A DNA stretch of 37,762 nucleotides from an uncultured Acidobacteriaceae bacterium (lineage in GTDB: Bacteria; Acidobacteriota; Terriglobia; Terriglobales; Acidobacteriaceae). Each line of letters starts with the position of its first letter. Position 1 is the stretch's first letter. Position numbers and translations under genes: made by a program. The stretch is taken from contig CAIVDV010000010.1 in the NCBI GenBank assembly GCA_903904755.1, forward strand, positions 1 through 37,762, in the 5' to 3' direction. Below the pieces are notes generated by a model that saw nothing but the letters and a program-made list of their open reading frames with translations, was not told where the DNA came from and did no database searches. Shown piece after piece: positions 8,169 through 16,800 of this stretch.

Positions 8169-8543
8169 CTAGCCCAGCCAGTCGCCCAGCCGCGCCCCTG
8201 CCCATACCGCGATAAACCCCGCCACCACGCTGCCTGCCAGATACAGCGCCGAGGTCAAAAAGTACCCGGCCCGCACCGTCATCAGAGCATCCCACTCAAA
8301 CGTGGAAAACGTGCTGTACGCGCCAATAAACCCCACCGGAATCAGAAACCGGAAAGCCGGGTCCAGGCTCGACCGCTTGCCCAGCCACTCCATCACAAAA
8401 CCGATCACCACGCACGCCGTCATGTTCACCACAAACGTGCCCCACGGAAAGCGGCTCTGCACCCGCGTCCCTACCGCACTGCCAACCCAGTAGCGCGCCA
8501 TGGAGCCCAGTGCCCCACCCAGCGCAATGTACAGGTATTTCAC
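8169..8543 (-). CDS. crcB: fluoride channel CrcB/FluC
   Basis: A 124-residue protein with four hydrophobic segments, the normal size for the dual-topology fluoride channel. Visible family motifs are GGALGSMARYW at the N-terminus, GTFVVNMTACVVIGF in helix 2 with the conserved Asn, and GFIGAYSTFSTFEWD, which contains the Phe-box and the Na+-site break in helix 3. It exports F- from the cytoplasm. The start is GTG at 8543 with GGGGAGAGAG upstream. I looked for a crcB (fluoride) riboswitch in the 100 bases upstream and did not find its conserved core. Confidence 0.93.
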   Translation of the reverse strand: MKYLYIALGGALGSMARYWVGSAVGTRVQSRFPWGTFVVNMTACVVIGFVMEWLGKRSSLDPAFRFLIPVGFIGAYSTFSTFEWDALMTVRAGYFLTSALYLAGSVVAGFIAVWAGARLGDWLG

Positions 8544-8593
8544 TTGGCTCTCTCCCCAGCGGACTTCACTCCTTTTGTATCACCCGCCGCCTG

Positions 8594-8624
8594 CGAAAAC
8601 GGCCAGGCTTCACGCCCGGCCGTT
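8594..8624 (-). terminator. intrinsic terminator of the respiratory operon
   Basis: Read on the minus strand, AACGGCCGGGC and GCCTGGCCGTT form an 11-bp stem (one G-U pair) with loop GTGAA, followed by a short TTTT run. It lies between the end of the CydA-like/cytochrome c gene at 8647 and crcB, so it separates the two transcription units. Confidence 0.75.
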
Positions 8625-8646
8625 CCCCTACTCATCTGGCCGTCGC

Positions 8647-10023
8647 CTACCTCCGCGCCGTCGTCACCTTGTCCCCGCCCGGATTCACATGCGCGTTCAG
8701 GTAGTCCGTCAGGTCAATCACATCCTGCTTGGTGCCCACCATCGGCGGCATAAACTTCCGGTAAGGCGAGTCCGCCTTGTACTCATGCAGCATCGTCACA
8801 AAGTTCTGGATATTCGCCCGGTCGCGCCCGGCCATCAGGTGCTTCATCGCGCGATACCCGTTCATCGTGTGGCAGCTTCCGCACTCCCCGCGGTAAATCG
8901 CCTCGCCCCGCGAGTAGTTCGTCGTCGCCCCGTTCCAAACCCACTGCGAGTTCGCCAGGTACCCGGTCTCATTCAGCTTCGGCACATAGCTCACCCGCAC
9001 TCCATTCGAGTACATGTGGTTGCCAATCACAAATGGCTTGCGCAGCATCTCGCGCGCATACTCGCCAGATCCCGTCGCCACCAGCGCCAGCAGCAGCACC
9101 GCCACCGCATGGCCCAGCGTAAACTCCAGCGGCGTCCGGTAGGCCAGGAAGTACGCCACCCCGATAATCGTCGCCGAGGTCAGCACGATAATCAGCGCAA
9201 TCCGCGTCACCTGCGAGAACGTCCCCGATCCAATCGTGTCAATGCCCAGGCTCAGCAGCGCCCGCTGCGTATCCGGAACCATCCACAGGTACCACACCAG
9301 CAGAAACGGCGTCGCCACAAACGACGGCACCAGCCACTTCACGCTCCACTTCACCAGGCTCGCCTTCAGGTCCGGCTGCTCTTCGCCATCAATCCGGCTC
9401 GACGTAATCAGCGCCCAAATGCCCGCCAGCGACGTGCAAACCCCGGCCCGCATCAGCAGGCTCGGCCAGTACGTCGGGTTAAAGAAGGCGTTCCAGAACT
9501 TGCTCGCCTCCGCTCCCGTTCCCGCCACCGCCAGCCACGTCCCGCCCGGCGTCAGCATAAACGCCAGAATGCCGTTGATAATCACCAGCGTCGCCACCGA
9601 TGCGCCCGCATACACCCAGCCCACCTTCAAGTGCAGCTTCGGGTCAATCCGGTTCCACGTGTAGTAGTACACCGCAGCCGTCGTCAGCTCCACCATGAAG
9701 AAGACCCACTCAATTGCCCAGCCAAAGACGAAGTTGTGAATCAGCGTGCTCGTCGCCTCAGGATGCGTCAGCCCGATGGCAAACCAGATGCCCACGCCCG
9801 ATACCGTCCCAAAAACACCCGTCAAAATCAGGAAGAACTTCGAGTGGTCCACCAGTTGCGCCAGCCAGTCCTCGCGCCCTTCCTTGTACGCCTTGCGCTC
9901 CGCTATCGGCAAATACAGCCCGCCGCCCACCGCAAACTGCGAAATCATCACGTGGAAGATGGCAATCATGCCAATCACCCACCCCGACCCGATATGCGGA
10001 ATTTCCCAGAATGGATAGTTCAT
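8647..10023 (-). CDS. CydA-like bd-type membrane subunit with C-terminal cytochrome c domain
   Basis: A 458-residue protein. The N-terminal 350 residues resemble subunit I of the cytochrome bd superfamily: His24 in MIAIFHVMISQF matches the conserved heme-b histidine, and WAIEWVFFMVELTTAAVYYY carries the paired glutamates of the bd core. The quinol-binding loop motif GRQPW of canonical CydA is absent. Residues about 375-450 form a class I cytochrome c domain with CGSCH and a likely Met ligand in KFMPPM. It closes a four-gene operon with a Rieske/cytochrome b pair, so it probably takes electrons from that complex through its own heme c rather than from quinol. Whether it reduces oxygen is not known from sequence. 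It matches the bd-like proteins found beside bc-type complexes. Confidence 0.8.
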   Translation of the reverse strand: MNYPFWEIPHIGSGWVIGMIAIFHVMISQFAVGGGLYLPIAERKAYKEGREDWLAQLVDHSKFFLILTGVFGTVSGVGIWFAIGLTHPEATSTLIHNFVFGWAIEWVFFMVELTTAAVYYYTWNRIDPKLHLKVGWVYAGASVATLVIINGILAFMLTPGGTWLAVAGTGAEASKFWNAFFNPTYWPSLLMRAGVCTSLAGIWALITSSRIDGEEQPDLKASLVKWSVKWLVPSFVATPFLLVWYLWMVPDTQRALLSLGIDTIGSGTFSQVTRIALIIVLTSATIIGVAYFLAYRTPLEFTLGHAVAVLLLALVATGSGEYAREMLRKPFVIGNHMYSNGVRVSYVPKLNETGYLANSQWVWNGATTNYSRGEAIYRGECGSCHTMNGYRAMKHLMAGRDRANIQNFVTMLHEYKADSPYRKFMPPMVGTKQDVIDLTDYLNAHVNPGGDKVTTARR

Positions 10024-10069
10024 CGAATCACTCTCTCGTGCCTTCGCTTCGTGCCACCGGCCTCACAGC

Positions 10070-11158
10070 CTAGCGCACCGTCCAGTAACCAATCGCCGTC
10101 GTCGCCACCAGCAGAAACACCGCCAGCAAACCGAAATAATGTGCATTCCGCGCCCGCTCTCCACGCTCGCGGCTGGTGTCATAAAACGGAATCAACACCC
10201 AGATCGCGATCCCCAGCGTGAAGATCAGCAGTCCGGCAATCTCCCCGAACTCGCCCGGCAGCCAGTTGCCCAGCAGCTTCAGCATCTCGAACGGGCTCAT
10301 GAAGTACCACTCCGGGTGAATCCCCAAAGGAGCCGGCTTCAGCGAATCCGCCTGGTTGCCCAGCTCCCACGGAAACACATGCGCCAGAACCGCCAATATA
10401 TTCAGCGAAACCAGCCACAGCGCCATATCCTTCACCAGAAAATTCGGGAAGAACGGCACACTCCGCCGCGCCATCGGCGGCTTCTCTTCCTCGCTCGGCG
10501 GAATCGCATTCCCGTGCCTCTGCACCAGCCACAGATGGAAGCCCAGCAGCGGCAGGAAGATTGCCGGCAGCACCACCACATGCAGCGCAAAGAACCGCTG
10601 CACCGTGAATTCGCTCACGTCCGGCCCGCCCCGCAGCATATTCGCAATCCCCTGCCCGATAAACGGAATCGCGGCCGGGATCTGCAAACCCACCTTGGTC
10701 GCAAAGTAGCTCAGCTCATCCATCGGCAGCAGATACCCGCTGAACCCAAACACCGTCGCCACTCCCAGCAGCGCCATCCCGCTCAGCCACCCAAACTCAC
10801 GCGGCTTGCGGTACGCCTTCATGAAGAAGACCGAGAACATGTGCACAAAAATGGCAAAGATAAACAGATTCGCTGACCACGAGTGCGCCGACCGAATCAG
10901 CCACCCGAAGTGCATCTGGAAGTTGATCTGCCGCACACTCTCGTACGCATCCGCGCCCGGCCGGTAGTACACCAGCAGCAGCACGCCGGTAAAGCACTGC
11001 ACCAGGAACAGAAACAGCGAAATCCCGCCCCAGTAATACCAGAACGAGTGCTCATGCACCGGCACCCGCTTCTTGCGCGCAAATGCCGCAATCTCCCGCA
11101 GTCCGAGCCGCTCATCCACCCATTCGAAAAGAGAGCTTGTCATCGTCTTCGTCGTCAT
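10070..11158 (-). CDS. cytochrome b (b6-type, fused b6/subunit IV)
   Basis: A 362-residue integral membrane protein. Two histidine pairs for the two b hemes lie in the N-terminal bundle: SAH...FVH with 13 residues between and ALH...GFH with 14 between. The second spacing is that of b6 rather than mitochondrial cytochrome b. The quinol-oxidation motif PEWY is in GIHPEWYFMSPFEMLKLL. The subunit IV region follows without a break. It forms the quinol:acceptor core with the Rieske protein encoded 14 bases upstream. The start is the ATG at 11158 with GGACGAGGA just upstream; an ATG at 11143 is also possible. Confidence 0.92.
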   Translation of the reverse strand: MTTKTMTSSLFEWVDERLGLREIAAFARKKRVPVHEHSFWYYWGGISLFLFLVQCFTGVLLLVYYRPGADAYESVRQINFQMHFGWLIRSAHSWSANLFIFAIFVHMFSVFFMKAYRKPREFGWLSGMALLGVATVFGFSGYLLPMDELSYFATKVGLQIPAAIPFIGQGIANMLRGGPDVSEFTVQRFFALHVVVLPAIFLPLLGFHLWLVQRHGNAIPPSEEEKPPMARRSVPFFPNFLVKDMALWLVSLNILAVLAHVFPWELGNQADSLKPAPLGIHPEWYFMSPFEMLKLLGNWLPGEFGEIAGLLIFTLGIAIWVLIPFYDTSRERGERARNAHYFGLLAVFLLVATTAIGYWTVR

Positions 11159-11172
11159 TCCTCGTCCCTTTC

Positions 11173-11658
11173 CTACGCCCGGGAAACCTGCACGCCGGCA
11201 TCTGTCACCGCCACCTTGTACGCCTTCAGTGGCTTCGGCGGCGGTCCGCTCACATTCGCCCCGGTGCGCGGGTCATACACCCCGCCGTGGCAGGCACAGT
11301 GGATTCGCTTCTGCTCCGGCTCATACTGCACCGTGCAGCCCAGGTGCGTGCAAACCGCCGTAAACGAGACCCACGTCCCGTCCTCGTGGTGAATCAGCAA
11401 CGCCGGCGAAGGGCCGAACTTGAACATCAGCACACTGCCCGCAGCCAGCTTCTGCGCGTCCTTCAGCATCACTTCCGTAATCGCCGTCGCGCTCAGCGCC
11501 ATCTCCACCGGCGACGCCAGATACCGGTAAATCGGATACGCCAGAGCCACCGTGTAGGCCAGCCCAGCCGCACCCGCCGCAGCCAGAAATATCCGCCGCG
11601 TCAGCTTGTCGTCCACCTTCTCAACCAGGGAAACCTCGTGTACAGAATCGGTACTCAT
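11173..11658 (-). CDS. Rieske iron-sulfur protein
   Basis: A 161-residue protein with a membrane anchor near residues 25-45 (IFLAAAGAAGLAYTVALAYPIYRYL) preceded by a TRR motif, which suggests twin-arginine export. The 2Fe-2S cluster motifs are CTHLGC and CACHGG, with two Cys and two His as expected, and a disulfide pair is available in the same loops. It carries electrons from quinol oxidation to a cytochrome c domain. I chose the ATG at 11658 because it overlaps the stop of the upstream bd-like gene (ATGA at 11655-11658). The longer frame reads back through that gene. Confidence 0.93.
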   Translation of the reverse strand: MSTDSVHEVSLVEKVDDKLTRRIFLAAAGAAGLAYTVALAYPIYRYLASPVEMALSATAITEVMLKDAQKLAAGSVLMFKFGPSPALLIHHEDGTWVSFTAVCTHLGCTVQYEPEQKRIHCACHGGVYDPRTGANVSGPPPKPLKAYKVAVTDAGVQVSRA

Positions 11659-12770
11659 GCCGCTGCACTCTCCATCACTTTCTTCGCTCGCGCCACTACT
11701 GACACCAGCCATCCCACCACGCCCAGGCTGGCCACAAACAACACCAGGAACAGCCCCACCACGCCCCAGTTGGTCACCACCACCCGGTTCCACACATCAA
11801 AGCCCTTGCTCAGCAGCGTCAGGTCGCGCACCGCGTCCCGGTACACCGTCAGCGATGCCAGCGCCACAAATCCCGCCAGCGCACCCGCCCAGCCCAGCCA
11901 ACCGGCAGTCACCCGGCCAAATCCAGCCACCGCGCCCACCGCAACCATCAGCACCACGCCCGCCAGCCACCCGTAAGCGCCCAGCCCGAACCAGTGATAC
12001 AGCGGATGCGTCTGCAACCCCTGTTTCACCGCATCCGGCTGCACCCGCGCCGCCCAAATCCCGGCCGCCAGGTACACCGCGCCAAATACGACCGCCAGTT
12101 TGCCGCCCACCCCGGCCAGGAACTTCTTGTCCCGCGCCGCAAAGGTGCTTCGCCCCGCCAGGTAAATCATCCACAGCCCGCCAAACGCAAACCCGCCGGC
12201 CACAAACAGCAGCCACCGCGGCGTCAGCGTCGGGTCGCCGGTGGGCAGATAAACGCCCGCAGCCGAGGCCGAGTACATTTTCAGCCACTCCTCCGGCCGC
12301 AGCATCAGCGTCATGTTCGTCGAAAGAATCCGCGCAATCGCCCCGCACAGCAGCCACGCCAGCAGACCCACATGCCAGCCCGCCTTGCCCGCCTCCAGCC
12401 GCCCGCTGAACTGGTACAGCAGCCAGTACGCCAGCGTCAGCAGCCCGATAATCGCAATCCAGTACGCGCCAATCAGCACGCTGCTCGTATACAACGCCCG
12501 CCCGTACAGCACCTGCGCAAACAGCAGCGGCGGCACTCCCAGGTTGATCACATACGTCATCACCACCGTCAGCCGCCGGGCCAGCGCCCGCGCTGCCGTC
12601 TGGCTCTCCGGCGTGCCCCGGAACAGGCTCAGCAGCACCGCCAGCAGCAAACCGCCCAGCAGCATCTCCACCGCCAGAAAATGCAGCGATAACGTAACGA
12701 TATGAAGCAGTTTGAAAAGCCAGATGGGAGCTGGCAAAGGAATGGGATCAACAGTTGGAAATTGTGGCAT
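11655..12770 (-). CDS. bd-like integral membrane subunit, first gene of the respiratory operon
   Basis: A 371-residue protein with about nine hydrophobic segments. The N-terminal pattern WLFKLLHIVTLSLHFLAVE, with His23 and His30 near the start of the first helix, resembles the heme-b helix of bd-superfamily subunits. There is no CXXCH and no Rieske or cytochrome b motif. I infer a second bd-like subunit that pairs with the CydA-like/cytochrome c protein at the other end of the operon. A simple membrane scaffold for the Rieske/cytochrome b complex is the alternative. It starts at ATG 12770 and is coupled to the Rieske gene by an ATGA overlap. A CRP/FNR-type palindrome lies 76 bases upstream. 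Confidence 0.65.
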   Translation of the reverse strand: MPQFPTVDPIPLPAPIWLFKLLHIVTLSLHFLAVEMLLGGLLLAVLLSLFRGTPESQTAARALARRLTVVMTYVINLGVPPLLFAQVLYGRALYTSSVLIGAYWIAIIGLLTLAYWLLYQFSGRLEAGKAGWHVGLLAWLLCGAIARILSTNMTLMLRPEEWLKMYSASAAGVYLPTGDPTLTPRWLLFVAGGFAFGGLWMIYLAGRSTFAARDKKFLAGVGGKLAVVFGAVYLAAGIWAARVQPDAVKQGLQTHPLYHWFGLGAYGWLAGVVLMVAVGAVAGFGRVTAGWLGWAGALAGFVALASLTVYRDAVRDLTLLSKGFDVWNRVVVTNWGVVGLFLVLFVASLGVVGWLVSVVARAKKVMESAAA

Positions 12771-12846
12771 AGGTCAAAAATTCCCCAGAATTCCCTCTGA
12801 GTCTATCCACCGTCAACCCCTTTCCGTGTGACTCCTCTCAAGCGCA

Positions 12847-12866
12847 ATTGTGACCCCTGTCACAAT
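12847..12866. promoter_or_regulatory. CRP/FNR-family operator upstream of the respiratory operon
   Basis: ATTGTGACCCCTGTCACAAT is a perfect 20-bp palindrome (8-bp arms, 4-base centre) containing TGTGA-N6-TCACA, the half-sites and spacing recognised by CRP-type regulators. It ends 76 bases before the start codon of the bd-like gene at 12770, in the only promoter region of the operon. Regulation by a CRP/FNR homologue is inferred; none is encoded in this window. Confidence 0.65.
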
Positions 12867-12878
12867 CTACCCGAAGCC

Positions 12879-12893
12879 TTTCACAGGGTGAAA
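12879..12893. promoter_or_regulatory. second palindrome TTTCAC-AGG-GTGAAA
   Basis: A perfect inverted repeat with 6-bp arms and a 3-base centre lies 12 bases beyond the CRP-type site. It could be another operator, or overlap the -35 region. The protein that would bind it is unknown. Confidence 0.35.
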
Positions 12894-12915
12894 CACCTTC
12901 CCGTTCCCGGAATGC

Positions 12916-12955
12916 AAAAATGCCCCAATCTGCATGATTCGCAACAGATTGAGGC
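12916..12955 (-). terminator. intrinsic terminator of the orphan gene at 12985-13392
   Basis: On the minus strand, GCCTCAATCTG (12955-12945) pairs with CAGATTGGGGC (12932-12922) over 11 bp with one G-U pair and a 12-base loop, followed directly by ATTTTT. It lies 30 bases after the stop of the orphan gene and before the respiratory promoter, so it insulates the two units. Confidence 0.8.
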
Positions 12956-12984
12956 ACCGTGTCCTGCAGATTTCCCGGCTGCTC

Positions 12985-13392
12985 CTAAAGCGTCATCGCC
13001 GTCTCCAGCGGCATCCGCGCGGCCGCCTCGGCAAACAGACGCACCGCCTCCGGCTCCTTCGCTATCAGCGCGTCATTGTGCCGCTTGTCGGCAATCATCT
13101 TCCCGTACCCCCATATCGCGCACAGCCCCCGCGCATCCCGCCGCGTTATGTCGTAGCCCCAACCCGCGTCCAGATGCGGATTCGCCACCTTGAACTGCGA
13201 TGCCGGAAACCAGCTCGGCTGTCCCGTATCATCCCGCACCAGCAGCACCAGGTGCAGGCCCAGCAGCGCCATCGCATGAACCACGTATTCATTGCCCGGC
13301 GTCACCTGGTACGCCGACTTCTCGCTGAAACCCACCGACTCGAAGATCTTCGGACTATGCCTGCACGAATTGGCTATGCACGTCACTACCAT
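12985..13392 (-). CDS. hypothetical small cytoplasmic protein
   Basis: A 135-residue protein from ATG 13392. There is no signal peptide or membrane segment. The middle (NEYVVHAMALL, then LLVRDDTGQPSWFPASQFKV, then DAGWGYD) looks like a small beta-rich domain that I have seen in uncharacterised, sometimes immunity-like, proteins. That resemblance is an impression and not a family assignment. The good intrinsic terminator just downstream supports a real transcribed gene. The first ten or so residues (MVVTCIANSC) contain two cysteines. There is no partner gene next to it. Confidence 0.6.
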   Translation of the reverse strand: MVVTCIANSCRHSPKIFESVGFSEKSAYQVTPGNEYVVHAMALLGLHLVLLVRDDTGQPSWFPASQFKVANPHLDAGWGYDITRRDARGLCAIWGYGKMIADKRHNDALIAKEPEAVRLFAEAAARMPLETAMTL

Positions 13393-13847
13393 GGCTCACA
13401 TCTCTTCCCGGCCCGGGCGCTGCTGGGGCTCGCCCACTGCGGCCGTCGTGAAAATACACTTCGAGCAACCCGGGAACAGGAACCCAGGCCTCTCTGCACC
13501 TGCAATGCTGCAAAACGTCTCGTCCTGGCAAATGCAGGCTTGCTCCATGCCGCATGTTCCATCCTCTGCGTACACGTTCCCCGCATCGCCGCCTCACTCT
13601 CCACCGGCTCAATCCCCGGCCACGGTCCTCTCAGAACCGCAAGGCGTATGACGCTTTCATCATGGTTGGTATCGCTCACGAGGTCAATCCAAACCATCAC
13701 CCCCAAAGGTGATGCGAGTCACAGGGATAGACCTCCCGCCAACCCGCCCCCAACCTCCAAAATTCAGCATCTTTCCATCGAAATCTCCGCCTTTCACGAC
13801 AGCCTCCGCCCTGCGGCTTTACTATGCGATGGGGGATTCTTTCTGTC
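13393..13847. other. intergenic stretch between divergent genes
   Basis: 455 bases separate the orphan minus-strand gene and the plus-strand alpha-mannosidase. Overlapping open frames of 80-120 codons exist on both strands, but they have no domain, signal peptide or ribosome binding site that I can support. The region must hold both promoters. GGGGGA at 13831-13836 is the ribosome binding site of the mannosidase. Confidence 0.5.
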
Positions 13848-16800
13848 ATGACTCGCTTCTCAAAACTTTGCTTCCGCTTCGCCCTTCCCGCCCTTGCCTG
13901 CTCGCTCCTCTTCGCCGCCGCCACACCGGCCGCAGCCCAAAGCGACGCTGAAATTGCCCACGCCAACGCCGCACTGCCCGCAGCCGCCCAGCAGGTCCTG
14001 CCTCGCCTCGCCGCTCTCGCTGAGCTGCCCGCCGGCTCCTGGAAGATGCACTCCGGCGACCTCGCCCACGGCGAAGCCATCGCCCTCGACGACTCCGACT
14101 GGCGCGCAATGTCCCGCGGCTCCAGGGCACCCAATGACGCCGTCTGGTTCCGCCAGCGCATCACCGTTCCCAAGACCCTCAACGGCTACGACCTCTCTGG
14201 CTCACGCATCTGGTTCCAGTTCCACGCCTATGGCAACGGCCCCATGCCCCAGATTCTCTACTTCAACGGCCGCCGCGCCGCCATGGGCGACGACCTCGAG
14301 CCCATCGTCCTGCTCGACAACGCACAGCCCGGCGACTCCATCACCATCGCCGTCAAGCTCCTCCACACCGTCGATACCAAAGACTTCCAGGGCGCAACCA
14401 TGCGCATCGACTTCCCCGCCAACCGCCCCAACCCCGACGCCCTCCGCAAGGAATTCCAGTCCGCCGCATTCCTCGTTCCCTCCCTCGCGCCCGGCGACGC
14501 CTCGGCCATGAAGACCCTAGCCGACGCCATCCAGACCGTTGACCTCAAGGCCCTGGACGCCGCCAACCAGCCCGCCTTCGATGCCTCCCTCACCGCCGCC
14601 CGCCAAAAGCTCGACGCCCTCCGCCCCCTCCTCCAGCGCGGCACCCTCCACCTCACCGGCAACTCCCACATCGATGCCGCCTGGCTCTGGCCCTGGACCG
14701 AGACCGTTGACGCCGTCAAGCGCACCTTCGGCACCGCCCTCCAGCTCATGTACGAGTACCCCCAGTACACCTACACCCAGTCCGCCGCCCTCTACAACGA
14801 GTGGATGGCCGAAAAATACCCCGACCTCAACGCCGACATCACCCGCCGCATCAAGGAAGGCCGCTGGGAAATCGTAGGCGGCATGTGGGTCGAGCCCGAC
14901 CTCAACATGCCCGACGGCGAATCCCTCGTCCGCCAGCTCCTGGTCGGCAAGCGCTTCTACAAGCAGACCTACGGCGTCGATGTCCGCATCGGCTGGAACC
15001 CCGACTCCTTCGGCTACAACTGGCAGCTCCCCCAGATCTACAAAAAATCCGGCGTCGACTACTTCGTCACCCAGAAAATGACCTGGAACGACACCAACCA
15101 GCTCCCCTTCAAGCTCTTCTGGTGGCAGTCTCCCGACGGCTCCAAGGTCCTCGCCTACTTCCCCCACGACTACTCCAACAACAACCTTGATCCCACCCGC
15201 CTCACCGCCGACCTCGCCACCGCACGCACCCGCGCCACCGGCGAAACCGACATCATGGACCTCTACGGCATCGGCGACCACGGCGGCGGCCCCACCCGCG
15301 CCGTCCTCGACGAGGGCGACTCCTGGGTCGCCAACTCCAAAACCGACGCCCTGCCCAAAATGGAGTTCGGCGTAGCCCAGCCCTTCTTCTCCGCCGTCGA
15401 AAAACAGATCGCCACCGAAAGCCCGGTCTGGAACTACTCCTCCATCGCCAGGGGCTACACCCCGCCCCCCGCCGTCGAAGGGAAAACCACCATCCCCACC
15501 TGGGACTCCGAGCTCTACTTCGAGTACCACCGCGGTGTGATGACCACCCAGGCCAACCACAAAAAGAACATGCGCGACTCCGAAGAGCAGGTCCTCAACG
15601 CCGAAAAGTGGGCCTCCCTCGCCTGGCTCGACGGTCGCCCCTACCCCGGCGCTGAAATCACCGAAGACTGGAAGAAGGTCCTCCTCAACCAGTTCCACGA
15701 CCTCGCCGCCGGCTCCGGCATCGGCATCATCTACAAGGACGCCCAGCGCGACTACGACGTCGTCCGCATGTCCACCAACGAAATCGGCTCAGGCTCCCTC
15801 GGCCTCGTCACCGACCACATCAACACCGCTGTCGGCGCTGAGGGCGAAGGACAGGCCATCGTCGTCTACAACCCCCTCGGCTGGGAGCGCTCCGGCCCGG
15901 TCCACGCCAGCATCCGCCTCACCCACCCGGAAAAGGCCCTGCGCATCGTAGACACCACCATCACCGCCGCGCCTTTCGAGCCCACCATCCTCTCCCGCAA
16001 CCCCGAAACCAACGTCGCGGAAATCTCCTTCGACGCTGCCTCCATCCCCGCCCTCGGCTACAAGGTCTTCCGGCCCATCTACGTTGACCGCGCCGCCGGC
16101 ACACACCAGGGCTTCATCCCCAAACAGGAACTCGGCGGCAAGGACCTCGTCCTCCAGAACGCCCCCGACGGCCTCACCGTCCGCGTCTCCACCACCTCCG
16201 GCTGCATCACCAGCATCTACAACCCCGCCGACAAATTCGAGTACCTCGCCCCCAACGCCTGCGGCAACCAGCTCCAGGCCTTCGCCGACAATCCCAAGGA
16301 CTACGACGCCTGGAACATCGACCCCGGAACCCTCGACGTCACCCCCACCACCTTCCCCAAGGCTGACTCCGTCGAGCTCGTCGGCGAGCGCGACCAGCCC
16401 GCCGTCCGCGTCACCTATACCTGGCAGAAGTCCAAGTTCGTCCAGACCATCAGCCTCAACGACGGCAAAATCGACATCGACAACGAAATCGACTGGCACG
16501 AATCCCACGTCCTGCTCAAGGCAGCCTTCCCGCTCGCCGCCACCAGCGACCACGCCACCTACGAAATCCCCTACGGCCAAATCGACCGCACCACCAAGCG
16601 CACCAACAGTTGGGAAAAGGCCCAATTCGAGGTCCCCGCCATGCGATGGGCCGACCTCGGCGACGGCTCCCACGGCCTCTCCATCCTCAACAACACCAAG
16701 TACGCCTACGACGCGGCCGGCAACCTCCTCCGCCTAACCCTCCTCCGCTCACCCAAGTGGCCCGACCCCGACGCCGACATGGGCCACCACCACTTCCACT

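Noticed and set aside
8544-8646. Fluoride (crcB) riboswitch upstream of crcB
   Set aside because: I looked for the conserved GGCGAUGG...CUGAU-type core and found only the terminator hairpin of the upstream operon.
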